Origin: JADJMO01 sp016794445
GTDB taxonomy: Bacteria > Myxococcota_A > Polyangia > Polyangiales > JADJMO01
DNA length: 16,172 nt
Direction of reading: 5' to 3'
Assembly (NCBI GenBank): GCA_016794445.1
Contig: JAEUKC010000397.1
Span: 1-16,172, forward strand
Shown here: piece by piece, positions 8,786-16,172 of the stretch
Position numbering within the stretch: position 1 is the stretch's first letter
How the letters are laid out: each line of letters begins with the position of its first letter
Made by a program: the position numbers and the translations under genes
The notes under the pieces: model-generated
What the model saw: the letters and a program-made list of their open reading frames with translations, nothing else
The model's database searches: none
What the model was told of the DNA's origin: nothing

Positions 8786-10731
8786 TGCACCTCCTCGGCC
8801 TCCCGTTCGGCACCCTCGCCACGTTCTTCGCGATCGCTGGCGCGGCCGTCGTCGGCCTCTACATCCTCAAGCTGCGCCGTCGCGCGGTGCCGGTGCCCTA
8901 CTCCAAGCTGTGGGAGCGGGTGCTGCGCGACAAGGACGCGACGAGCCTGTTCCAGCGGCTCAAGCGCATCCTCTCGCTGCTCCTGCAGCTCGCGCTGCTC
9001 GCCATCCTCGTGCTCGCCCTCGGCGACCCGCGCACCGCCGTCGAGGTGGTCAAGGGCCGCAACCTGGTCGTCCTCATGGACACGTCGGCGTCGATGAAGG
9101 CGGCCGGCGGCAACGGCAAGACGCGCCTCGAGGTCGGCAAGGAGAAGATCGAGCAGCTCGTGCGCGGCCTCGGCGGCAGCGACCGCATGCTCATCGCGTC
9201 CATGGACGCCGCGGTCACCCCGCTCTCGCCGATGACCGGCGACCCGGGCGCGCTCGACGATGCGCTGAAGAACCTCAAGGCCGTCGACTGCCGCGCGGAT
9301 CTGACGCGCGGCCTCCGCTTCGCGCTCGACACCCTGCGCGGCACCAAGGAGCCCGAGATCGTCGTCGTGAGCGACGGCGCGCTCGGCGAGGCCCGCGACG
9401 GCCTCGGCCCGGTGCGCCTCGGCGAGGTGAAGCTCTCGTTCGTGCCGGTCGGCGTCGGCAAGCGCAACGTCGCGATCACGCAGTTCGCCGTGCGCCGGTA
9501 CCCGCTCGACAAGGCGCGCTACGAGGTGATGATCGAGGTGCAGAACCTCGGCGACAAGGAGGAGAACCTCGAGCTCTCCCTGTTCGGCGACGACGTCCTC
9601 GTCGACCTCACCAAGCTCCACCTCAAGGTCGGCGAGAAGCTCCCGCGCTTCTACCCGTCGCTCGCCGGCGCGAGCCGCACCCTCGAGGCGCGCATCGCCC
9701 TCGCCCCCGCTGCGCCGGGCGGCAAGCCCGAGGCCGACGATCTGCCCGCCGACGACCGCGCGTTCGCCGTGCTCCCGGAGCGCAAGCGGGTGAAGGTGCT
9801 CGCGGTCACGCCGGGCAACACCTACCTCGAGGCCGCGCTGTTCCTCGACGAGTACCTCGACGTCACCGTCATCACCCCCGACAAGCTCGCGACCGCGTTC
9901 TCCACCAAGTACGACGTCGCGATCTACGACGGCGTCGCCGAGCCCCTGCGGCCCGGCCTCCCGACCCTGTTCCTCGACGCGCGCGAGGGCGCCCCGCTCA
10001 AGATCAACGGGCAGATCAAGGAGCCAGGGTTCGACACGCTCGAGCGCAAGCACCCCATCCTGCGCTGGACGGCGATCGACAACGTGGGCATCGCCGCCGC
10101 GGGCAAGCTGGTGCCCGGCGAGAACGACAAGGTCGTCGGCGCCGCCAACGAGGGCCCGATGATGGTCGCGGGCCAGCGCCAGGGCACCAAGTTCGTGGCC
10201 GTGTCGTTCGACGTGCGCAAGACCGACCTCCCGCTGCGCATCGCCTGGCCGGTGTTCCTCCTCAACTGCGTGAACTGGTTCGTCGAGGAGGACGCGGAGT
10301 ACCTGTCGTCGTTCAAGACGGGCGACGTCTGGCACGTCTCGGCGCCGCTCGGCGCGACCACCGACGCCACCCTGTTCGACCCCGACGGCGGGCGACACCG
10401 CGTGCCCATCCAGGAGGGCCGCGCGGTGTTCTTCGGCACGCGCGCCGGCTTCTACCGCCTGATGAAGACCACCCCGCAGGTCATCTCCACGCCGACCGGT
10501 CAGCTCCCGCCGATGACCCCGGGCGACGTGATGTTCGCGGCCAACCTCGCCGACCCGCTCGAGTCGAAGATCGAGCCCAAGCCCGAGCTGATCGTCGACG
10601 GCAAGAAGGGCGGCACGGTCGAGGGCTTCAAGGTCGGCGTGCGACGCGAGCTCTGGATCTATCTCCTCATCGCCGCGGCGGTCATCACCACCATCGAGTG
10701 GCTGACCTACCACCGGAGGATCACGGTATGA
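8785..10731 (+). CDS. BatA-like membrane VWA protein
   Basis: The product is 648 residues. The N-terminal BatA-type region (1-81) carries two membrane helices (about 9-29 and 62-80) with a basic LKLRRRAVPVPYSKLWERVL between them, typical of aerotolerance-operon BatA proteins. A VWA domain (93-228) has the MIDAS start LMDTSASM (Asp99, Ser101, Ser103) and VVSDG (Asp197). The third MIDAS position is probably Thr174 in ADLTRG. Residues 229-620 are beta-rich domains, with a Rossmann-like patch at 335-400 (VKVLAVTP...YDVAIYDG) reminiscent of the amidotransferase-like fold in the next gene. A final helix (623-641) anchors the C-terminus, so the VWA is held on one face of the membrane. The ATG overlaps the previous stop by one base and the TGA overlaps the next start by four, indicating tight co-translation. 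Confidence 0.88.
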   Translation: MHLLGLPFGTLATFFAIAGAAVVGLYILKLRRRAVPVPYSKLWERVLRDKDATSLFQRLKRILSLLLQLALLAILVLALGDPRTAVEVVKGRNLVVLMDTSASMKAAGGNGKTRLEVGKEKIEQLVRGLGGSDRMLIASMDAAVTPLSPMTGDPGALDDALKNLKAVDCRADLTRGLRFALDTLRGTKEPEIVVVSDGALGEARDGLGPVRLGEVKLSFVPVGVGKRNVAITQFAVRRYPLDKARYEVMIEVQNLGDKEENLELSLFGDDVLVDLTKLHLKVGEKLPRFYPSLAGASRTLEARIALAPAAPGGKPEADDLPADDRAFAVLPERKRVKVLAVTPGNTYLEAALFLDEYLDVTVITPDKLATAFSTKYDVAIYDGVAEPLRPGLPTLFLDAREGAPLKINGQIKEPGFDTLERKHPILRWTAIDNVGIAAAGKLVPGENDKVVGAANEGPMMVAGQRQGTKFVAVSFDVRKTDLPLRIAWPVFLLNCVNWFVEEDAEYLSSFKTGDVWHVSAPLGATTDATLFDPDGGRHRVPIQEGRAVFFGTRAGFYRLMKTTPQVISTPTGQLPPMTPGDVMFAANLADPLESKIEPKPELIVDGKKGGTVEGFKVGVRRELWIYLLIAAAVITTIEWLTYHRRITV

Positions 10732-13679
10732 GCCCCCCGGTCTCCCAGCGCGTCCGCGCGAGCCTGCCTTCGCGACCGCGCGACGACGGCCCCAAGAAGA
10801 AGCGCCCGTGGGTCGGCCGCTTCGTGTTCTTCCTCGCCGTGGCCGTCGTGGCCGGCGGCGCGGGGTGGGCGTTCTACAAGTACGGCATCAAGTCCGGCGC
10901 CGTCCTCAGCTACAAGCGCGGCGACACCACCTACGAGCTGCTCAGCCCGAAGATGCTGGGCCTGATCCTGCTCGCGCCGTTCTTCCTCTACATGACCGGC
11001 AAGTCGCTCGCCGACCTGCCGTGGCCGCAGCGCCTCGTCTCGTTCTTGATGCGCACGGCGTTCGTGTTGCTGCTGGCCTTCGGCCTCGGGCGCGTCGCCA
11101 AGACCGCGTTCTCGGCGAAGGTGTGCACGGTCTACGTCGTCGACGTCTCCGAGAGCATCCCCGACGAGGCGATCGCCGACGCGCAGGCCGTCGTCGACAA
11201 GGCGTGGAAGGAGCGCGGCGAGGGCGAGGTCCGCGTGATCACGTTCGCGGTGCGCCCGCGGCTGCTCGGCGGCACCGACCCGGCCAACCCGGCCCTCACC
11301 CCCCCCAAGCTCGAGCGGCACGACCCGGCCGGCCAGCGCATCCAGGGCGCCGGCACCGACATCCAGGCGGCGCTGCAGCTCGCCTACGGCCTCTACCCGA
11401 GCGGGTACCTCAAGCGCGTCGTGCTGTTCAGCGACGGCGTGCAGACCGCGGGCGACGCGCTCGCCGAGGCCGGCCGCGCGCGCGAGTTCGGGGTGAAGAT
11501 GTTCACCATCCCGTACAAGCGCCCGGTGCCGGCCGAGGTCGCGGTGCGCGAGCTGCGCGTCCCCCCCAAGATCAAGGTCGGCGAGCCGTTCGAGATCCGC
11601 GCCATCATCTTCAGCAACCGCCCCGCCAAGGTGCGCGCACGGCTCTACCAGGGCGAGGCGCTCAACGGCCTCGACGGCATCCGCGACCTCGACCTCAAGG
11701 TCGGCGAGAACGACATCCCGTTCAAGTCGGTGGTGCGCGTGCCCGGCGCGGTCACCTACGCCATCGACGTCGAGCCGATCGCGCTCCTCGCCGCCAACCC
11801 GACCGGCCCGGCGCCCGTCGCCCCCGCGGCCTCGGCCTCGGCTTCGGCGAAGCCCGCGGCGTCGGCCTCCGGCTCGGTGGCTGCGCCGCCGCCCCCGCCG
11901 CCCGTCGCGCACAAGTCCAAGCCGGGCCTCGACCGCTTCGTCGAGAACAACAAGTACGCGGTCACCGTCGCGGTGCCCGGGCGGCCGAGCGTCCTCTACA
12001 TCGAGGGCGACACCGGCCACGGCAGCTACCTCACCAACGCCCTCGTGGCGCAGGAGTTCGAGGTCGATCTGCGTGGGCCCGACGGCATCCCCACGTCGCT
12101 CAAGGAGATCGAGCGCTACGACTTCGTGATCCTCTCCGACACGTCGGCCGACCGCGTCACCTACGCGCAGCAAGACCTGCTCGAGTCGTACGTGAAGGAC
12201 CTCGGCGGCGGCTTCCTCATGGCCGGCGGCCAGAACAGCTTCGGCCTCGGCGGCTGGCGGCACACCAAGATCGAGAAGATCCTGCCCGTCCGCATGGACG
12301 CGGAGAAGAAGAAGGATCAGCCCTCGATCGCGCTCTGCCTCGTCATCGACCGCTCGGGCTCCATGAGCGGCCAGAAGATCGAGATGGCCAAGGAGGCCGC
12401 CAAGGCCACCGCCGAGACCCTCTCGCCCGACGACTACATCGAGGTCATCGCGTTCGACTCCGCGCCCATGCGGCTCGTGCGCATGCAGTCCGCGCGCAAC
12501 CGCATGCGCATCCTCTCGGACATCTCGCGCCTGCAGCCGAACGGCGGCACCGACATCTTCCCGGCCGTCCAGATGGCCAACGAAGACCTCGCGCTCGTGC
12601 CGGCCAAGCGCAAGCACATGATCCTGCTCTCCGACGGCGAGGCGCCCATCGGCGGCATCAAGGAGCTCGTGCAGGAGATGGTCAGCGAGGGCATGACCGC
12701 CTCCGCCGTGGCCCTCGGCGAGGACGCCGACAAGAACCTGATGAAGATGGTCGCCGAGACCGGCGGCGGGCGCTTCTACTTCGTCAAGGATCCGAGCACG
12801 CTGCCGCGCATCTTCACCAAGGAGACGGAGCTCGTCTCGAAGACGTCGGCGATCGACGAGTATTTCCAGCCCACCGTCGTCTCGATGGCGGACTTCATCC
12901 GCGGCATCGACTTCGACAACTCGCCGTACCTGCACGGCTTCGTCGCGACGCAGCTCAAGCCCCCGCCCGCGCAGCTCGTGCTCGTGCCGGGCGACCACGA
13001 GGAGCCGCTGCTCGCGCGCTGGCGCGTGGGCCTCGGCTGGACCCTCGCCTGGACGAGCGACGTGAAGAACCTCTGGGCCGCCGAGTGGCTCCGCTGGCCG
13101 CAGTACCCCCAGTTCTGGGGCCAGCTGGTGCGCGAGCACATGCGCCAGAAGAAGCGTCAGCAGCTCGACATGAAGGTGGAGCTCGTGGACGGCGTGGTGA
13201 AGGCCAGCGTCGACGCGATCGGCGGCGACGACCGCTTCCAGAACGGCAACGAGGGCAAGATCACGATCCTCGGCCCCGCGCCGAAGATGGACAAGGTCGT
13301 GGTCCCGCTGCAGCAAGTGGCCCCCGGCCGCTACGAGGCGCGCCACACGCTCGACCAGTTCGGCTCGTTCGTGCTCACGGGCGAGCTGCTCTCGAACGGC
13401 ACGCCGGTGGCCGAGAGCTTCGGCCACGTCTCGAACCCGTACCCCAAGGAGTACGCCGCGTTCGAGCCCGACCTCGTGCTGATGAACAAGCTCGCGACGA
13501 GCACGGGCGGCGCGGTCGATCCGGCCCCGCCTCTCGTGATCGACCCGGCGGGCGAGAAGGTCAGCTACCACGAAGACCTGTGGATGAACTTCGTGAAGGC
13601 GGCGATCCTCGTATTCGTGATCGACCTCGCCCTCCGCCGGTTCCGCTTCTTCGAGAGCAAGATCAAGGCGGCCGCCTGA
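10728..13679 (+). CDS. Large membrane protein: VWA, amidotransferase-like, second VWA
   Basis: The product is 983 residues. Helices lie at about 31-50, 76-90 and 103-121. VWA 1 (133-265) has VVDVSES (Asp139, Ser141, Ser143), GTD (Thr210) and FSDG (Asp236). A beta-rich region follows, then an Ala-Ser/Pro linker (362-393), then a class I glutamine-amidotransferase-like fold (419-522) with YIEGD, YDFVILSDTSA and YVKDLGGGFLMAGG, but no catalytic Cys. VWA 2 (535-700) has VIDRSGSMSG (Asp541, Ser543, Ser545), GGTD (Thr608) and SDGE (Asp636). A beta-rich domain and an anchoring helix (953-969) end the protein. Both metal sites are complete. The start overlaps the previous gene as ATGA and has GGAGG 8 bases upstream; an earlier in-frame reading from 8766 runs through the previous gene and is not real. 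It is the last gene of the operon and plausibly its main surface or periplasmic effector. Confidence 0.9.
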   Translation: MSPPVSQRVRASLPSRPRDDGPKKKRPWVGRFVFFLAVAVVAGGAGWAFYKYGIKSGAVLSYKRGDTTYELLSPKMLGLILLAPFFLYMTGKSLADLPWPQRLVSFLMRTAFVLLLAFGLGRVAKTAFSAKVCTVYVVDVSESIPDEAIADAQAVVDKAWKERGEGEVRVITFAVRPRLLGGTDPANPALTPPKLERHDPAGQRIQGAGTDIQAALQLAYGLYPSGYLKRVVLFSDGVQTAGDALAEAGRAREFGVKMFTIPYKRPVPAEVAVRELRVPPKIKVGEPFEIRAIIFSNRPAKVRARLYQGEALNGLDGIRDLDLKVGENDIPFKSVVRVPGAVTYAIDVEPIALLAANPTGPAPVAPAASASASAKPAASASGSVAAPPPPPPVAHKSKPGLDRFVENNKYAVTVAVPGRPSVLYIEGDTGHGSYLTNALVAQEFEVDLRGPDGIPTSLKEIERYDFVILSDTSADRVTYAQQDLLESYVKDLGGGFLMAGGQNSFGLGGWRHTKIEKILPVRMDAEKKKDQPSIALCLVIDRSGSMSGQKIEMAKEAAKATAETLSPDDYIEVIAFDSAPMRLVRMQSARNRMRILSDISRLQPNGGTDIFPAVQMANEDLALVPAKRKHMILLSDGEAPIGGIKELVQEMVSEGMTASAVALGEDADKNLMKMVAETGGGRFYFVKDPSTLPRIFTKETELVSKTSAIDEYFQPTVVSMADFIRGIDFDNSPYLHGFVATQLKPPPAQLVLVPGDHEEPLLARWRVGLGWTLAWTSDVKNLWAAEWLRWPQYPQFWGQLVREHMRQKKRQQLDMKVELVDGVVKASVDAIGGDDRFQNGNEGKITILGPAPKMDKVVVPLQQVAPGRYEARHTLDQFGSFVLTGELLSNGTPVAESFGHVSNPYPKEYAAFEPDLVLMNKLATSTGGAVDPAPPLVIDPAGEKVSYHEDLWMNFVKAAILVFVIDLALRRFRFFESKIKAAA

Positions 13680-13686
13680 CCCCGAG

Positions 13687-13709
13687 GGTCCATAGAGACC
13701 CTATGGACC
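13687..13709. terminator. Bidirectional hairpin between convergent genes
   Basis: GGTCCATAG (13687-13695) and CTATGGACC (13701-13709) form a perfect 9-base stem with a 5-base loop. It starts 8 bases after the operon's final stop and ends 5 bases from the stop of the convergent gene, so it can serve both. No T tract is present. Confidence 0.6.
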
Positions 13710-13713
13710 GGAC

Positions 13714-14172
13714 CTACGCGCTCTTCACGGGGGCGAACACCTGGGTGGCCTTCATCCCGCCGGGCATCGTGCCGCTGGATTCGTACACCACGAACAGCCC
13801 GTTCACCTCGTAGCCGAGGTCCTTCGACCAGCGGGCCAGCTCGTTCAGCTCGGCACGCAGCTTGGCGCCCTTGGGCGGCAGCGCGCGGACCAGCACCTCG
13901 CCTTCGAGGCGCACGATGTGGCTCCCGTCGATCCCCGGGTCGCCGTCGAGCTCGAGGAGCACCGCGCCGCGGTAGATGCTGTCGGTCGCGTACGCCGCCG
14001 CCGCGGGCTTGAGCTTGAACCCCGCGTGCAGGGCCTCGCGCTGGCCGGCGAGCACGATGCCGCTCATGTCCAGCGGCACGTCGATGAAGAACCGGCAGGC
14101 CGCCGCGTAGAAGGACCGGCGCTCCCAGTGGTCGAGGCGCACTTCACGCGAGGGCGGGGGCACACTGATCAT
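13714..14172 (-). CDS. Hypothetical protein, 152 residues
   Basis: The protein begins MISVPPPSREVRLDHWERR and has no membrane helix or signal peptide. A helical start (FYAAACRFFIDVPLDMSGIVLAG) is followed by alternating beta strands (GAVLLELDGD, IVRLEGEVLVRALP), a helix (LRAELNELARWSKDLGY) and a final strand (NGLFVVYESSG). The pattern suggests a small alpha/beta domain. I do not recognise a family. The start at 14172 is supported by GGAGGAAG 8 bases upstream; a much longer open frame upstream is antisense to the SDR gene. It is convergent with the VWA operon, shares a terminator hairpin with it, and is divergent from the SDR gene. Confidence 0.7.
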   Translation of the reverse strand: MISVPPPSREVRLDHWERRSFYAAACRFFIDVPLDMSGIVLAGQREALHAGFKLKPAAAAYATDSIYRGAVLLELDGDPGIDGSHIVRLEGEVLVRALPPKGAKLRAELNELARWSKDLGYEVNGLFVVYESSGTMPGGMKATQVFAPVKSA

Positions 14173-14253
14173 GTCGCGAACTTCCTCCGGATTGCCCGCC
14201 CGATCCCCACCTGGCTGGCCACGGACCCGCGCACCGCGCTTGCCCGAAGGTCG

Positions 14254-14282
14254 ACATAACCAGCATCGTTGCCGCGCTGCAA
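14254..14282 (-). promoter_or_regulatory. Candidate promoter for the 152-residue protein
   Basis: On the minus strand TTGCAG (14277-14282) and TTATGT (14254-14259) are separated by 17 bases, with TG one base before the -10. Transcription would begin near 14247 and give a leader of about 75 bases. The hexamers are imperfect, so this is tentative. Confidence 0.35.
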
Positions 14283-14300
14283 CGTGGCTCTGTCGCTCCC

Positions 14301-14320
14301 GGACCGTCCCTGTCCGGTCC
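14301..14320. promoter_or_regulatory. Inverted repeat in the divergent intergenic region
   Basis: GGACCG (14301-14306) and CGGTCC (14315-14320) flank an 8-base centre. The repeat sits between two divergent genes, upstream of the candidate -10 of the SDR gene, so an operator is possible. The short arms could be chance in G+C-rich DNA. Confidence 0.2.
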
Positions 14321-14354
14321 TCCGCTCCGGCCGCACCTCGGGCGGGGTTGCCGC

Positions 14355-14360
14355 TACTAT
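14355..14360 (+). promoter_or_regulatory. Candidate -10 element (TACTAT) of the SDR gene
   Basis: TACTAT matches TAnnnT and ends 8 bases before the GTG at 14369, so the transcript would begin at or very near the start codon. No Shine-Dalgarno sequence precedes that GTG. No clear -35 is visible. Confidence 0.45.
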
Positions 14361-14368
14361 CCGCCGCC

Positions 14369-15178
<810 letters not shown>

Positions 15179-15181
15179 GCG

Positions 15182-15895
15182 ATGCCCTGGGTCGAGGCCA
15201 ACCTGCGCGGACAGAAGGTGTTCGCGCGCGCCAACGAGGACGGGTCGCTCGCCGCGCAGGGGGGCCGCGTCGAGATCCGCTACAAGGCCAACGACGGCCG
15301 CGCCTACCGCGCGCTCGCCGGCAACCTCGCCGTCACACCGGGCAAGGTGCTCCCGGACGACCACTGCGGCCCCGTCGATGCGCCCGACGACAAGGCGCAG
15401 AAGACCACCAAGAAGGCCGCCGCCGCGGCGCGCATCCCCGCCCCGCGCGAGGGCGAGTGGATCGTCTACACGGACGGCGCGTGCAGCGGCAACCCGGGCC
15501 CCGCGGGCGCGGGCTTCCTCGTGATCGACCCCGCCTCGGGCGAGCGCCGCGAGGGCTTCGAGTGGCTCGGCCGCGCGACCAACAACGTCGCCGAGCTCAC
15601 CGCGATCCTGCGCGGCCTCGAGGGCGTGCCGGACAAGGCGGCCCGCATCCGCATCCACACCGACTCGAGCTACGCCATCGGCGTCCTGCAGAAGGGCTGG
15701 AAGGCGAAGGCCAACCCCGAGCTCATCGCCACCATCCGCGCCGCCCTCTCCGAGTATCCCCACGCGGTGCTCGTGTACGTGCCGGGCCACGCCGGGGTCG
15801 AGCTCAACGAGCGGGTCGACGTCCTCGCCCGGGAGGCGATCACGCGCCGCTCGTCTCGGTTCCTCAAGGGCGCGGCGCCCGAAGAGGGCGGCTGA
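15182..15895 (+). CDS. rnhA: Ribonuclease HI with N-terminal extension
   Basis: The product is 237 residues, against about 155 for a minimal RNase HI. The catalytic domain (92-222) has YTDGACSGNPGPAG (Asp98), NNVAELTA (Glu138), HTDSSYAIG (Asp161) and GHAGVELNERVDVLA (His203, Asp213), so all four acidic residues and the conserved His are intact. It should cleave RNA in RNA-DNA hybrids (R-loops, Okazaki primers). Residues 1-65 form an extra beta-rich domain (MPWVEANLRGQKVFARANED, EIRYKANDGRAYRALAGNL), joined by a Lys/Ala linker (70-85). It lacks the aromatic pattern of the hybrid-binding domain of eukaryotic RNase H1 and may be a different nucleic-acid-binding module. ATG 15182 follows the SDR stop by 3 bases. 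Confidence 0.93.
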   Translation: MPWVEANLRGQKVFARANEDGSLAAQGGRVEIRYKANDGRAYRALAGNLAVTPGKVLPDDHCGPVDAPDDKAQKTTKKAAAAARIPAPREGEWIVYTDGACSGNPGPAGAGFLVIDPASGERREGFEWLGRATNNVAELTAILRGLEGVPDKAARIRIHTDSSYAIGVLQKGWKAKANPELIATIRAALSEYPHAVLVYVPGHAGVELNERVDVLAREAITRRSSRFLKGAAPEEGG

Positions 15896-15905
15896 ATCGT
15901 CGAGC

Positions 15906-15920
15906 GGCGGCCTGGCCGCC
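15906..15920 (+). terminator. Short hairpin after the RNase H gene
   Basis: GGCGG (15906-15910) pairs with CCGCC (15916-15920) around CCTGG, 10 bases past the RNase H stop. It may be a weak terminator. No T tract follows. Confidence 0.35.
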
Positions 15921-15927
15921 GACGGTG

Positions 15928-15933
15928 TAGCCT
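15928..15933 (+). promoter_or_regulatory. Candidate -10 element (TAGCCT) of the DUF444 gene
   Basis: TAGCCT fits TAnnnT and ends 8 bases before the ATG at 15942, with no Shine-Dalgarno sequence between. The position suggests a leaderless transcript separate from the RNase H gene. No -35 is evident. Confidence 0.4.
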
Positions 15934-15941
15934 AGTCGGGC

Positions 15942-16172
15942 ATGTCCCTGCGCATCGACCAGGACCACGCGCGGTTCCGCGCGATCGTCCGCGGCAAGAT
16001 CCGCCAGAACCTCAAGAAGTACATCTCGCAAGGCGAGCTGCTCGGTCGCAAGGGCAAGGAGGTCGTCTCGATCCCCATCCCGCAGATCGACATCCCGCGC
16101 TTCCGCTACGGCGACAAGAACAGCGGCGGCACCGGCCAGGGCGAGGGCGACCCGGGCGATCCGATGGGCGGC
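15942..16172 (+). CDS. DUF444 / YhbH-type protein, N-terminal part (3' partial)
   Basis: The first 77 residues are present and the frame is open to the window edge. IDQDHARFRAIVRGKIRQNLKKYIS, GRKGKEVVSIPIPQIDIPRFRYGD and GTGQGEGDPGD match the start of DUF444 proteins such as Bacillus YhbH, including the 'VVSIPI' strand and the Gly-Gln-Gly-Glu-Gly loop. The missing part should contain a VWA-like domain. In many bacteria the gene lies with prkA (a serine kinase) and spoVR (ycgB) and is induced in stationary phase or sporulation. Here the upstream neighbour is RNase H, so prkA is not immediately upstream; spoVR may lie beyond the window. The gene has no ribosome binding site and probably a leaderless start. 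Confidence 0.88.
   Translation, partial: MSLRIDQDHARFRAIVRGKIRQNLKKYISQGELLGRKGKEVVSIPIPQIDIPRFRYGDKNSGGTGQGEGDPGDPMGG

Noticed and set aside
8707..13571. Two minus-strand frames of 668 and 954 residues opposite the VWA genes
   Set aside because: Composition is the Arg/Glu/His/Leu/Val mixture typical of antisense frames in G+C-rich genes. There are no domains, and the plus strand carries clear VWA motifs.
13680..14368. tRNA or other structured RNA gene in the intergenic stretches
   Set aside because: No cloverleaf or T-loop sequence could be found; only short hairpins are present.

Overview
The window is very G+C-rich DNA, with third codon positions almost all G or C. Its gene content suggests a deltaproteobacterial predator or social bacterium of the myxobacterial type (Myxococcota, perhaps Polyangiales). 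The supporting signs are a soluble Hanks-type Ser/Thr kinase fused to a PilZ domain, a MoxR/DUF58/VWA operon of very large proteins, Ala-Ser linkers and a YhbH-type DUF444 protein. The taxonomic call is an inference; no rRNA or other phylogenetic marker is present.

Layout. Bases 1-138 are the tail of an unrecognised gene. A small hypothetical gene (274-660) and a type-1 delta-1-pyrroline-5-carboxylate dehydrogenase (683-2308, last step of proline catabolism) follow on the plus strand. A 220-base cluster of palindromic repeats (2342-2553) separates this pair from a convergent minus-strand kinase-PilZ gene (2566-3813). Upstream of the kinase on the same strand is a 131-residue single-pass membrane protein with an Ala/Ser/Pro tail (3987-4382).

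The centre (4593-13679) is a five-gene plus-strand operon. It encodes a three-TM coiled-coil protein with acidic and Gly-rich tails, a MoxR AAA+ ATPase, a DUF58 protein, a BatA-like membrane VWA protein, and a 983-residue membrane protein with two complete VWA domains flanking a glutamine-amidotransferase-like fold. The last junctions overlap by 1 and 4 bases. By analogy with MoxR/Bat systems, the ATPase would remodel or load a periplasm- or membrane-associated VWA complex. The substrate is unknown. This is the best candidate in the window for a poorly described multi-protein system.

The right end holds a convergent hypothetical gene (13714-14172), then divergently an SDR of the 2,4-dienoyl/trans-2-enoyl-CoA reductase type (14369-15178), 3 bases later an RNase HI with an unusual 90-residue N-terminal extension (15182-15895), and the start of a DUF444/YhbH gene (15942-end). 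In other bacteria DUF444 genes lie beside prkA and spoVR.

Two non-coding patterns stand out. The 30-base inverted repeat around 2342/2531 shows a compensatory base-pair change in its hairpin. Several starts without a Shine-Dalgarno sequence have a TAnnnT hexamer 6-8 bases upstream, which suggests leaderless transcripts.
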